From Earliella scabrosa (lineage: Eukaryota > Basidiomycota > Agaricomycetes > Polyporales > Polyporaceae), in NCBI GenBank assembly GCA_022605405.1, contig JABYQQ010000010.1:806001-870000 (forward strand): a DNA stretch of 64,000 bases. Direction: 5' to 3'. A program made the position numbers and the translations under genes. Below, in pieces: positions 22,582-34,800 of this stretch. Below the pieces are notes generated by a model. It did no database searches. It was given only the letters and a program-made list of their open reading frames with translations, and was not told the origin of the DNA. Within the stretch, counting starts at the first letter, position 1. Every line of letters begins with the position of its first letter.

Positions 22582-23215
22582 ATGACATCGTATAACTCGC
22601 ATTCCAACAGACCAACACCCCCACATCGATATTTCGTCAACATGGTCGAGGTAATGAGAGCGCACGATCTACTAGCTCTATCGTCGATGAGCTCAACTGA
22701 CCCCGACGACTGGCTCGCACGCGACTACGACGTCGAATGCCCGGTCTACCTATTCGTGCATCCAGCTCGCGGGCGTATACCCTCTCGCTGGAGCTTGGCG
22801 TGGCCCGTAGGCGCGGGCAACGTCCGGACGCGCAAGATGACAGCGTGGAGGCACGTCCAGCTCGAGTCCCTCGCAGACCCTCTGGCCTCCGAGGTCGAGA
22901 TGCACTACGGGTACTTCGGCGCGATCACCAAGACTGCGGGCCCGGAGGTCGTCGCCGCGAGGCGATATGAGCTCGGCATGACGAACCTCGCGCAACGGAG
23001 AGAGATCGAGAGGCTCGCGAAGATGACACCTGTCCTGGAAGAGGTCGAGGGCTGGAGCTGCCAGGACTGGGTCGAGGATCTCCTGCAGAGAATGGTTGCT
23101 ACCGGACTCGTGTCTGGAGTGATGTGTCATGATGCAATCGCCCAAGCTCACAGTGCTGGTAAGTCCGTCCTTACCCCTCAATCGCGTCGGCGCTGACTGC
23201 TGTTTCGCAGCTTGA
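22582..23215 (+). CDS. Uncharacterised small protein, H...C-Q-x-W family, copy A
   Basis: Exon 1 (22582-23158) plus a 5-bp terminal exon (23211-23215) give 193 aa ending HSAA. It is homologous to the two minus-strand genes at 58.6 and 60.0 kb. The shared scaffold is a strand VYLFVHPARG, a segment SRWSLAW (residues 68-74) where the other copies have LHW..W, a helix RREIERLAKM, and WSCQDWVEDLLQRMVATGLVSG with Cys160. A phase-1 intron near the C-terminus is conserved in all three. I do not know a named function. The His-before-Cys order with an N/T/S-C-Q-x-W box resembles circularly permuted papain-fold families (LRAT, PPPDE). In this copy the presumed His is Arg69, so it may be catalytically dead. 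Confidence 0.8.
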
Positions 23216-23446
23216 ATGGCTGTAGTTCTTATCCCGCTTCGTCTCTCCCGCTGCCTATGAATTACTGTATAGTACCTAATCACGCGGATACCCAATGCTC
23301 GCCATCGTACATGGACCGTGTGTGCAGTCTAGAACCATTCAGGCACGTAGAGAGCAGGTTCTTATCAAGATCAAGGTTTCATTCAGTGCTAGTGGACAGT
23401 AGTGGACCCAGTCTCGACATATCCAGAGTGGACTCAGGCCAAGAAG

Positions 23447-24449
23447 TCATGGAGGGCAGTTGCGGAGGGCAGCGAAGAGAAGAACGTAGGCGCGTGCTAC
23501 CTCTGACGTCTTCCCAAACACTGACTCGATTGCGTCGCGTACCCTCATAGACATCACTTCATTCCGGATACCCATATCCTCCCAGAACTCGGGGTACCAT
23601 CCGAAGGTGTCCCAGTCCACGATCGCGACGATCCTCCCGTCTCTGATCAAGATATTCCGCGGCGCGAGGTCGCCATGGGTCAACTGGGGTGTCGAGCCTC
23701 TCGATTGCGAGACCGAGCTACCCTTGGCATATTTCTTCAAGGTTGCAATGACGCTAGGGTCGACTCGGATGCCGGCGCAACGCTGTACGTGCCGTAGCCA
23801 GTACGCGTGGAACTCTGCGGTGGTCGCAAACGGCTGCGCTGGCGGGGCTTGACAGAACCATGTGTTGTGGTACGGGCCGTACGAGAACGACCCATACGCA
23901 GGGAGCACGGACGGAAAGCGGCGTCCGAGCGCTCTCAGCTCCTCGATGAACCCTTGCAGCTCGCGCATGATGCTCTGCAGTTGTGCGTCTGTGACGACTC
24001 CGTCACCGTCCGTCGGAAGCCCGTCTGCGTCGTACGGGACGGCCTCGCGTAGCGCGGACCCCTGCACGAGCTCCATGACGATGTGCACGAGTCCCTGGTG
24101 CTGGAAGACCATGAAGACCTCCGGGACGGGGATCCCGGTCTGCGCGCGGACAAAGACCATTGCGAACGCCTCGGTGATCGACGCGGGCGGCCCAGTCTTG
24201 ACGAGGCGCCCGTTCCCGAGGTTGTAGAAGGTGCATTGGGAGAAGCCGTGGCCCTCGAGTCCGGTGTAGTCTTGCGCCATCAGGCGGAGGATGTTGGCGA
24301 TTGCCTGCGGGGTCGGGTTGAAGACGGCGCGTGCCTTGGGCGGTAAGTGCCGCTGGAGCCATCTGTGCAGGGATGGGTTAGATGTGCGTTTTCCAGGTGA
24401 CTGTATGCGCGATCTGACGAGATACCCACTCTGCTGCGTCGGACGGCAT
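23447..24449 (-). CDS. APH-like phosphotransferase (aminoglycoside/choline kinase fold)
   Basis: Two minus-strand exons, 24449-24430 (20 bp, MPSDAAE) and 24362-23447, give 311 aa. Kinase-fold landmarks are VKTGPP (nucleotide-site lysine region), the substrate-lobe helix ALREAVP...QLQSIMRELQGFIEELRALG, the catalytic loop LTHGDLAPRNILI (H-G-D-x-x-x-x-N) and the metal-binding IVDWDTFGWYPEFWE. Fungal genomes hold many such paralogs annotated as aminoglycoside phosphotransferase domain proteins. They are not known to give drug resistance, and their small-molecule substrates are mostly unknown. The tiny first exon was chosen because its phase-2 end is the only nearby join that gives EWLQRHLPP in frame. 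An AT-rich stretch (tatatgcc near 24573) lies upstream. Confidence 0.87.
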
Positions 24450-25125
24450 GGCCACTGTCACTTGCTGGGTCGGTGATTTGGGGCAACGTGTTCGATGTAT
24501 GTGTGCGTGTGGTGGAAGTTCACTGCGCGAGCGTGATAAATCGTGTATCTTCTCCGCTTGCGCGGCGCGCGATTATATGCCATACTGGCTGGCACCAGCT
24601 TTGACTCTACCTGCCGAGGTCTCTGCGAGAAGTCAAAGCCGCAGTGTCTAAGTGGCTCAGGTAGGAGAACAAAGCGATGGCGCTGCTTATTGTTGCACAG
24701 CCGTGGGAGATGGGTACAGATGGGTATTCCGTCGGCGCCACTGGGTCCTTCGCAGGGTGGATTCGGGCGTGGTCCCCATTGTACGTCCTATGTACTTGCA
24801 ATACCAAGCTCCGTTTTGAGCCTGACAAAATCGGGTATGAACCATTTCGGAAACACTCCATACATCGTATCACGTATGTCACAACTAGCATTCATATCAT
24901 ACCAAACACCTATTCATCGCCGTCATGGGGTGGCGAGCCACCATGATGCCTTCCTATGTCTGCCAAAATGCGTGCGACACTCGCCGTGCATGGTAATGCA
25001 TAGCTTCGTCGTAGTGCAGTACTACGGGCTGCCTGTAGATCACCGTCAGCCTTGCCGCTATTGTTACAGGCATCAAAGGGGATATATCTTACTTACACTC
25101 CATCCTTGCTTCGCTCGCGTTCACG
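24450..25125. other. Intergenic, nothing recognised
   Basis: About 680 bp between the divergent APH-like start and the end of a minus-strand hypothetical frame. Several short overlapping frames are present on both strands, none with a motif or splice support. Confidence 0.4.
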
Positions 25126-25536
25126 TCAAGACACATACTTGCTGGCATCCAGCTTCAACATGAAGATGATCGGATGCTGCGGGAGACGCTGCAGCGCTGC
25201 CAATACAGCCCTGCGGGTTGCTGCAATACCGCATGTAGGGTTGTAGATCCAGATTTGGAAGGTTATCCAACGCCCGTTGGCAGAGCGATAGTTCAAGAGA
25301 TATGCTAGCATGGTGGGCTCCGTGTCTCCGGAGTAATGGGACTTCTGGAAGGTACACGTCCATTGGTCGTATCCATCGATGTTGACTTGGTGCTTCAGTC
25401 CATCTCTGTGGGCACGAAACCATTGATCGCTCATGGTTGCTATGTCTCGAAACAGAGACTGGACACCCGGAAGAATCATTGGTGTGTCGCTGTCATATAG
25501 CACTGGCGATGACATCCTTGGTACTAGTAGTACCAT
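25126..25536 (-). CDS. Hypothetical protein, no family recognised
   Basis: An ATG-started frame of 136 codons on the minus strand. It contains regular alternation suggestive of a folded alpha/beta protein (GYDQWTCTFQKSHYS, LLNYRSANGRWITFQIWIYNP). A GTATGT donor-like site overlaps the last codons, so the C-terminus may continue in an unseen exon. No known domain. It sits between the APH-like gene and the kinase-like pair, in a region rich in accessory genes. Confidence 0.45.
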   Translation of the reverse strand: MVLLVPRMSSPVLYDSDTPMILPGVQSLFRDIATMSDQWFRAHRDGLKHQVNIDGYDQWTCTFQKSHYSGDTEPTMLAYLLNYRSANGRWITFQIWIYNPTCGIAATRRAVLAALQRLPQHPIIFMLKLDASKYVS

Positions 25537-25859
25537 GATCAGCTACTACCACTTCGTTGCGATGCCCTACTGAGGCGGGCTCACCGTGATCACGATCAAT
25601 TACTGTGGACTCTCTGTGTGAGTAGTAGTCCGATACCGTATCTTTGGCTTATGATAGCTTGGATGGTGGTAATCTGCGAGCTTCACGTCGCTCAGGCGGA
25701 GGGCGAGATGATAGTAGTAGCACGAGAGTCAAACCGTGACCTCGGCGGTCACGATTATCGATCGCGTAAGTAATGTCACGCTATCACGCTCCTTATGTCA
25801 CAGCAATACGTGGCTTGCGTGTCTCGCAAGACCGCCATCCCCAACCAATGCTGTCATCA

Positions 25860-26974
25860 ATGGATCTAGAGTCTGACTTCATCCCTCCGGAATGGCTTCA
25901 GAGGCATCACGAGCTCACAGCCAGAGACATAGTTCTCGAAGATCCCCTGAAACCAGTGAGTGTATATATCTCCTTTCCTGCAAGTGTAATAAGACTGCGA
26001 CTTATCCTCGTTTTTCCGAGACCTTGACGGTTTGGAGAACAACGCAACGTTACCTGGTGAAGCCGTACGTTGTCAAGATTCTGGACACTGAAGGCAGAGA
26101 GGCAGGCTTCTATGAGCAGCTTCATTCGCTTGGTCTATCACGGCCAAACCATACTCTACCTTGTGAAATTATTCGATCGGAACCTCGATGGTTTCTGATA
26201 ATGCCCTGTCTCGTATCGCCGAGCCTTTTTTGCGATGGTTGGACCATGCTAGGCTTGCTGGAGTTTCTTTACCAGGTCCTGGAGGTATTCAATACACATG
26301 ATATGTGTCCGTCGTAATACTCACGTCTGATATACAGGGCTTCGAACTTCTTCATAGTCACCGCATCGCGCATCTGGTAAGGATAATCAAACTACCGCCG
26401 GGAGGCTTACGTGCTGATTCCTCTCAGGACTTCTATCTTGAGAACGTCGTCATGGCCCTCGAACAACATGTGGCGCACTTCACAGAGCTGGAGGCCGGCA
26501 AAGTCTACATCATCGACTTCGACAGGTCACGGCGCTTCGAATATGGCCCTGGCCGGCAGACAGCTGTAGATCTGCCGGCTACAGGGCAGTACCCTCCGTT
26601 GGATATGAAGCGATTCGATCCTTACTCATGGGATGTGTACTGTGTCGGGAAGATGTTCGAGCGGATCGCCAAGGTCCGTCCGAGTCGCCAGTCTCTCAAA
26701 ACCCATGTGTCCGCCCGCCTACTCACGCACAATTGCCCAGTACAAATACGACGATAATCCACAGCCGTGGCTTGTGCGCCGCATCACGGACTGGCTGGTT
26801 GGCAATGAGAGCGGTTGTACGACCGTTTGCCATTGCCGTCCCAGTGCCCGGAGAGCACGACAGGTGCTGGGAGTCGCCATCTGGATTGTCCGCGTCGGAG
26901 ATCTCGGTATAAGAGTCTGGAACTGTGTCCGAGGCCGATTTGGCTCGAGTAGGTCGCATGCGAGACGGGATTAA
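25860..26974 (+). CDS. Small protein-kinase-like protein, tandem copy 1
   Basis: Five exons (25860-25955, 26021-26284, 26338-26376, 26428-26673, 26741-26974) give 292 aa. Kinase landmarks: Lys51 in PYVVKIL, HLDFYLEN (132-139) matching the HRDxxxxN catalytic loop with Asp134 and Asn139, IDFD (162-165) in place of DFG, and SWDVYCVGKMF corresponding to the helix-F DVWSLG segment. No glycine-rich loop and no APE motif are seen. Asp and Lys are kept, so activity is possible but not assured. The C-terminal HCRPSARRARQVLG segment is conserved with copy 2 and with the relic at 57.7 kb. The last intron donor (gtccgt) is weak. The ATG at 25860 matches the start in copy 2; an in-frame ATG at 25848 is an alternative. 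Confidence 0.82.
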
Positions 26975-27526
26975 TTGTGTTCTTCGAGCTTCCCGTACCT
27001 CGCTTCGAGGGTTGGAAGGTTGAATGAACTCTGTCGCTTGCTCGCGCCCTAAACGGCGTGCGCAAGCGGATGAGAGACTTGTAACGATACTAGTAGCGCT
27101 TGACAGGAGATTTCTTGCGATTCAAGTCAGCTCATACTTCGGTGTTACCAATGATGTCCCTACCAGGTCTCTCTACGACGTCGGAGGGTCAGTGTCGAAT
27201 CGTCACGGTATCAACATTATGACACTCATATGCAGATCCACACTTGGAAGGAGATCCGACGCTGGTTGCCAGTGGAGACGAAGTCCAACGAAAACTTGCA
27301 AATCCATTGGCCCGAGTTGTATCCATCAAGACTTATTGCAGCTGGTCTCGTACTCAGACATAGGAGCCTGGAGTAAGTAGTAACAAGTTCAACTTCCATC
27401 GATCGTGTTACGTAACTATATGTGACATGGTGTCACGGGGCTGTACTAGCCTCGGTGACAACACGTGGCAAGAACTTGAACTTGAACGGCTGGCGTACCC
27501 TACACTATAATCCGAAGCCGTCAGCA

Positions 27527-28634
27527 ATGGACCTGGAGTCAGAGTTGATGCCTCCTGAATGGCTACAGAAACATCCCGAGCTTAAAGCCAGGGGCATAGT
27601 CCTCGAAGGTCCCTTAAAACCGGTGAGTGGATCCACACCTCTATCTGCAAGTCATAGTCTTTCACTCATCCTCCTCTTTCCGAGACCATGACCGTCTGGA
27701 GAACATCACAGCGCTACCGGGTGACGCCATACGCAGTCAAAATTCTTGACACTGAGGGAAGAGAAGCGAGCTTCTATGATCAGCTCCGTTCGCTCGGTCT
27801 ATCGCGGCCAAACCACACATTGCCTTGTGACATCATTCGGTCGGAACCGCGGCAATTTCTCATCATGCCCTGTCTCGAATCGCCGAGATTGTTCTGCCAC
27901 AGCTGGACTGTGGTAGGCATGCTCGAGTTCTTATACCAGGTCCTGGAGGTATTGAGGACACATAGATTTCGTTCGACGTAACTCTGACGTCTACTCATAT
28001 AGGGTTTCGAATTTCTGCACAACCACCACATCGCACATCTGGTCAGTGTCACTCTAACCACCTCTGGGAAGCTCATGCGCTGATCCCGCTTAGGACTTCT
28101 ATCATGAGAACGTCATCATGGCCACCGAAGAACATGTGGCACACTTCAAGGAGCTAGAGGCTGGCAAAGCATACGTCATCGACTTTGACAGGTCACGACG
28201 TTTCGATCGTGGCCCCGGCTCTCAGACAGCCGTAGATCTGCCCGCTACAGGGCAGTACCCTCCGCTGAACATGAAGCGATTTGATCCTTACTCATGGGAC
28301 GTGTACTGTGTCGGGAAGATGTTCGAGTGGATCGCCAAGGTCTGTCGCTATCCTCATATCCCCGCCCGCCCACTCACCGTGACGCACAATCGCCCAGTAC
28401 AAATACGATGACAACCCACAGCCGTGGCTTGTGCGCCGCTTCACGGAGGACTGGCTGGTTGGGGATGAGCGCGGTTGTACAACCGTTTGCCATTGCCGTC
28501 CTAGTGCCCTGAGAGCACGACAGGTGCTGGGAGTCGCCATCTGGATTGCCCGCGTCGGAGATCTTGGTATAAGAGTCTGGAGCTGTGTTCGAGATCGATT
28601 TGGCTGGAGTAGGTTGCACGCAAGACGGGATTGA
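27527..28634 (+). CDS. Small protein-kinase-like protein, tandem copy 2
   Basis: Five exons with the same intron positions and identical lengths for exons 1-4 as copy 1 (27527-27622, 27685-27948, 28003-28041, 28094-28339, 28398-28634) give 293 aa. It has the same motifs: YAVKIL, HLDFYHEN, IDFD, SWDVYCVGKMF. One codon is added in the last exon (RRFTEDW). Both copies use an unusual ...CCGAG acceptor for exon 2. Amino-acid differences are scattered, and frames and splice sites are kept, suggesting that both copies are under selection or the duplication is recent. Function unknown; it may phosphorylate a protein or be a pseudokinase adaptor. Confidence 0.82.
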
Positions 28635-28859
28635 TCCTGTTCTCCGAGCTTCCCATACCTCGCTTCGAGGGTTGGAAGGTGCGCCCGAAGCGTGTGCAAG
28701 GGGATGAGAGACTTGTATCGATAGCCCTTGACTAAATGCTACAGCTTTCTTCGTGATTCTCAGCTCATACTTAGGTGTTACAAATGATGTCCCTCCCAGG
28801 TCTCTTTCGGACGTCGGAGGGTCAGCGTCGAAACGTCACAGTATCAAAGTTATGGTAGT

Positions 28860-31800
28860 GTTGGTCTACTATAGATGCGCACCTCAGATCGTTTTGACTT
28901 TGACAAGGTCATTTGTAGATGGGATGACCTCGCTCTCCAACAATGAACTCGATCGACAGGTCTGCGTTCCTGTGCGTCTTCACAATGACGGCCACCGCAC
29001 GATCTCAAACAAGCTAACAGTATCGATCGTGCCCGTGGCGGGTCTCGGATAATGGGCACTGTAGACGGCGTCGAATCGTCAACATCGCGCGGAAGACCAG
29101 AGACAAGACACCCGAGACCAGTCTCGCCCCAACGTTTGCGTATCCGTACGGCGTGCTCAAGCGTCCCCATTGATTGCGCCCAGCCTTAGGTACGTGGTAG
29201 TCCTTACAGCGCTGAACGACGCACTGACACCGCGCCGACTCGGACAGTTCCAATCTCGAGCGGCCCATAGTGTATGCGGCTGGAAACGTCCAACCGCTAA
29301 ACGCATCTTCGTTCTTTCCATAGCTGACGGTTGGCGTCACACAGGCACGGAGGGCGTCATCGACCCATCTTCCTTTGTGTCAGCTTACGGCTGACATGTC
29401 GTCAGCGCTGCGCTCAATGCGTCTAGAGCCGGCAAAATGGATGTCTTCTGAATGTTCGGCCCAAACGCTGTGCTATGCGCATGCTGTGCACTCAATTGCG
29501 GCTACTAGAGGTTGAAGCGTTCGCCGTTCACAATGGCACTCGACATCGAGACCTGAAAGTTGGCGCCGCGGTGGGCAAGCTCGGCGTGGCTCACGCGTAC
29601 GAGGCGCTGGAGGGACAAATCATGAGCGCTGAGCGACGGCATGTACGTGTCTACATCTGCAACATGCGACGCACATACCGGTCACTGATGTGTTCCGGCG
29701 GCTGGGTGTAGAAATGACCAGGGGACGAACTTGAAGTTGGTTCATATGCGCGTCTGCTGTCCACATCCGCAGCACCACTGGCACTGGCATGCATGGGAAA
29801 CTTCGAGATACTCGACGCTGTGCCCTGCTACCATCGATACCAGCGACACAACTCAAACCCCACGGACTCGCTAACTTACATGCCACACAATGATGCCAGT
29901 GACAGCGAAAACGCTCAGCGCCTAACCGCGCCCGACGCGCCTCGATCACGTGGTTGTAGCGTGGTGACGCGTCGACGACGGACGGAGTCGCCACGGTTTG
30001 CTCTCACCACGTAGGCCACTACTTACACTGCAACGAACATCTCCCTTTCTCCCTCACTAATGTCTACGGACCTCAGACGATGCGTTATTCTAGTTTTGTG
30101 TGCCTGAATGCGGCGTATTCGCCGCCGTCTGGGGCACCCTGGCACACGACTTGAGAGTTGTAGACGCGGTGAGCACATGGAGTATGTCAAGTCCACATCG
30201 GATTGTCCAGAAGCTCATACCGTCGACATTTGAACTAGCTTAGCTCAGCACGTTGTTGCGGAATCCCATCGCTAAGGAAAGCCACCGCACCTCGCGGGAG
30301 AGGTCCTGTCGCGCATAACGGACACGGCAGTATGTTTTCTCAAGAAAGAATGTACGTGCCTTGTCAGCTACACAGGCTCTTTGTTTTGAGCGGAGAATCA
30401 TAGCTACATGCGGTAACCCACACGACCGGTTGCCATCTTCGATCCACTGCATCCCCATATGCTCGGCTGGACGACGTTCTAACTGGACACGTTGCCGCAC
30501 GATTGAGCGTGGAGATGTCCATGTAAGTCTACGTTCTGACCGCGACGGCCTCTGCGGGCTACTCGACACGTAATATTTACCGACATGGACTTGCAGAGCG
30601 TTACGGCATGACGCGACAGTCGACGCATTGCCCATGCCACGACGGTGTTCTGTGTTGGACGAGCGGTCCATCACAAGTCTCTCCACACGAGCAAACACGA
30701 GGTGCATGCGTCCCACGGCGGGGGGAAGGCCAAGGGCAGACGAGGATGAAGGTCCGGGCGCAGGCGAGCGCAGGACGAGTGCATTGTTCTGGTGACGGCG
30801 ACTCCGCTCGCGTACCTGCGCATTTCGCGCGCCGCACTGGACGCTGTTCTGCTTCCGAGCTTCTTCTCGAGCGCCATCGTCCCTTCACATCCTATCGCGG
30901 AAGATCGCCGTTATCAGTAGCCCCATCGCCCGCTCACGGCCTCCGGCGCTACGTTGCAGTTGGTCCATTCATGTCGGCACCGGAGCTGCTTCTTGCTCGC
31001 CCTGCTCCCACGCGCTCGCTGGGTCAGTCTTGCTTTGTTTGTATCCCCCAGCTAACGCTCATCGAGGCTGCCACAATGTCGGCTTTCCTCTCGCTGATTG
31101 CAGGCTCTCCGATACTCAGCACCAGCACACCCTTCCTCTCACCTGGCACGGCCGCCCGCTCGCGCTGCTTACGTTTGTTTACCCCTGATTAACGCAGAGA
31201 ACGGGGTCCTCAGTAGCAATGCCGGTATTTGCACCACTTCTCGTCCCCTCTGCCTGCGCAATCTGTCGATGCCCCTCATTCGCTGTCTGCTCATACGGCC
31301 GCCGTCAGACGACCCGCAACGTGCACGAGCAAGAGACAAGCGCTATGACCAAGCACGACTGCCGCCTTACCTCCGCTTTCCGACTCATGGGCGACAGCGT
31401 TTCGTTTACCCCATGTTTTCATCCGATCCGTCGGACCCTTCTTCCCTTCACGAACACGCCCCTAAGGTCCGTCTGTGTTCATCCGCTGCTGATAACCTCA
31501 TTTACCCCGCTCGTCCAGCGTCCGTGCTCAGCGCCCTCGAGCGCCTCCTCCTCACTCAGGTTTTCCGTCCCCGGTCGACACACCACACCTATCGCTTCTA
31601 GTACCGCTCAGCATCTCGCTCCCCGAACATCTCCATCGCGGCATTGCATCATCCGCCTTTGCTATCGCCGTATGGTGCTCCACCGCCATTGACATCGACA
31701 TACGTCCCCTGGGAACGACCGAGCCTCGCCTTTCAAGTTCCTTCCGTGCGCTTCTTCTCCCTCCCCACGTAGAATCTTCTGTGACATAACAGCTCGCCGG

Positions 31801-34800
31801 CCCCAGCGGAGCGCGGGTCCGCAGCTACCCGGCATCCCAGCCAGTCCCAGCTCCGGTTCTCTCTAGCCTCTCATAGACAATGAGTGGCAGTTACGTTTGC
31901 AGGTTTAACTTCCACGTGCATTATGCTTCAGGTCAGGGTCTACGACTCTTCCTCGGCGCAAGGCACGTAGCTTCTCCCTTGGCATAGCAAACGGCGGAGA
32001 AGGGTTTCCTGCGCGGCCAACGTCGGGATCTCAACAACTGGACGTCGGTGCAACACTCTCGCACGGATGAATGGATGTGGACGGGCTGCGTGCGGGCAAC
32101 CGGCGGGCGCCCGTGACACGTCTGAACGGCTCCCCTTACGTCCTGTGCGATTACAAGGATGAGAAGCAGGAGCGTCGGCAGCAGACGCCACCCACATTGC
32201 GCCGCCTTGAAGGAACGTCATACGAACGTCGACAGGGCAGAAGGATACCGAAGAACAGAAGATGGACCCGCGCTCGTCTTCTCCCTGACTGAAGGTACTG
32301 AGCCAATCGCGGCGCCGCCGCCGCCTGTTGCCTGACCGCTCTCCCTCATTCGGGTATTCGACCCTCGACCGATTGGCTCCCGACGACTACTCGCCGAGTC
32401 GTGATTGCATGATGCCACCTCTCTGTCCGCCTTGTCGCCGTCACATTAGCCGCCCATATCCTCGTACCCAGCCTCCTACGCCGCGTCGAGCCCCCCTTCG
32501 TACCTTCGCTGTGGGCCGTTCAACCTCCATACGCGCGTTTGGCTGTCCTTCCGTACTTCTGCACGCCACATCAGGCTGGTTCTCGCCCATTGTGGCGCCC
32601 CGCTGCTAGCCTCGTGCCGATCCCGTCCACACCCCAGGCAACCGGTACATCCGCGAGGAGGCACCTTCTGTCGATGTCTACGGTGCAGGGACGGGCAGGA
32701 ATCGCTCCGGACGCGGTTGCAACGGACCGTGTTCGTATGTTAGCACAGTCGAGCCCCCCGAGCCGCCCCTGCACCCGCGGCGAACCCTCGTGTGGAGCTG
32801 GAATGCTGGAATACGGGCGATGGTGGACATGCTGGAGCGGGAGAACGTCTGAGCGCCGTGCTGGGAGCACGATAAATGGCCGTGCCGTAAGGCGCGGTGC
32901 GCGGCTTCGCGCATCGATGCATGCGAGCTTCGTGCGTGGCTTCGATCGCGGTATTGCGACTGCTCGAGCTTGAAGTCTATGGGGCGTGGGCCCGAGTGCC
33001 GTGCTCCGCGGCCGCCCTGGGGGTTCTCGCTGCCTATTATTGGACGACGACGCAGCCGTGCCCCGTCCCGCTCTTCTGAGCCGGATTCTGCAGCGGGGTT
33101 CCCTGCGGCGGCCGGGTGCTGTAGATGGAGAACGGGCGCGAGCTTGATGGGCGGCGGCGGGACGCACGGAGGCGCGGAGGCGGCTCGAGGGGGTGGTGAC
33201 GAGAGAGAGATGGGTGGTGCAGGAATAGAACTCGCCTCCGTCATTGTATCGCAATCGCATCGGCGTGCCCGTACCGTGACCAGGAGAGCGGGACCGCTTG
33301 CGGGTTGGCGGGGGCGTGGTGCGGCGTTTAGGGCGCGGTGTCTTGGAAAGGCTTAGCTGGGAGAAGCTGGAAGAAGGACGAGCTGGGTACGAACTCACCC
33401 CCGAGCTTGTGTGGCCGACCGCCTGGCTATGGAGAGACGGGTGCCCGTACTGGCCGAGGGCGAGATGCGTGCTTGCGGCAGCGGTGTCGGCGGCGTGTGG
33501 TGTGGGGCTGGAAGCAAAGCTCTATGCCATCGAGCACTTCAATCCCGTGTTGTGCCGACAGATGCTCGCTCTCACAACGGTTGCAGACTGCAGCATTGCC
33601 TCACAGCAGACGGGCAGGTGGTGCAGAGAAGAACGCCTTGAAGTGGCTGTTAGTGGTGAGCAAACAGCTGTCGCCCAAATTGTGACTAATGGTTTACTCA
33701 AGGTCTCTGATCGTCTGTCGCAGTCTCGCGCTACGCGAACTGAGCGGTAGTTACCACTGCTTTGAAATGGAAGTTAGGAGACATCGTCGATGGCATCCCC
33801 AACGGCGGTATAATGTCAGATGTAGAGAGGAGGTAAGTGCACAGCGCCCTAGGCGGTTGTTCTATCGTTTCGTAGTACTCTCCTGACGTCGTGCATGAAC
33901 ACACAGACGCGGCAAATGCTTGCTGCCAATCACAACTGGCCAGGGGCCAACCGGCAGTCCCTCATGCCGGCGGTATGCTGGACAGCAATTCCCAGATTTG
34001 TCGACGGGCACCCCAACGATCGAGAGGTGTACGAGAATGTACGTACAAATAGACAACTTCCTGCTCACTAACACTCATAGCTCCTTACTCACCTCGAACA
34101 GGAATGGATTCCTAGATCCGTTGTTGGGCACGTTGCGCGTGCACCGTTCTCCTGGTCCGACATCGGACGATAGACAGTCACATCAGTCTGTCAGTCTGTC
34201 AGTGTCCGTTCCTCTGCAGCTGGCGGATGCTCTGGCTACTATGCTCACAATGCCATGGCTCGGACGCCGATGCCACACCGCAGCGCGTCTGCATCACTCG
34301 CAGGTCTCCAAGGCACTCGTAAAATCATCAGAGCTCTCATGCCCGCCCGATGAAGGTGGACTGACCATCAATCACGCCGCCCGTCGCGCGCGGGGTTGAT
34401 GCCACCCTTCGAGTACCGAGGCGCGACCGCGGCGTCCGACAGGGTATGACATAAACATATCTCCAACGATCCAGATCCATCTCATCCGCAGGGCCCATCC
34501 CCCGACCCCACATCGGTATCACCGTGAATCAATGTACTGTGCAGTGTTCACGTATAGAGAGCTGCGACTGTGACCATGATCCACTGTCGCGCAGCGCTTG
34601 CACGCGCATACGTCGTGCAGCGTACTCAATTCTCGCCCTCCGCGCTGGGCACACGAGCTCGGCCACCCAGGGTCTCCATTCGCACCGGATCTCAGGCTCT
34701 ACAACTCTCGTGCGATCGGGCTCCCATTGCCATCAAGAGCACTAGCACTGAGCAGCACGCACCGCACCCCTCCACGCGGCCTGTGCCATCGCATCACGCC

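Larger units (their letters stand above)
25860..28854 (+). repeat. Tandem duplication of a kinase-like unit
   Basis: Unit 1 (25860 to about 27220) and unit 2 (27527 to about 28854) align over the whole gene and about 220-250 bp downstream, including tacctcgcttcgagggttgg and gatgagagacttgta in both. Indels are confined to the non-coding tail. The head-to-tail arrangement fits unequal crossing over. Confidence 0.8.

Noticed and set aside
32571..33398. 275-codon minus-strand open frame
   Set aside because: Starts with GTG rather than ATG and is Arg/Pro/Ser-rich without motifs; nothing supports a eukaryotic gene.
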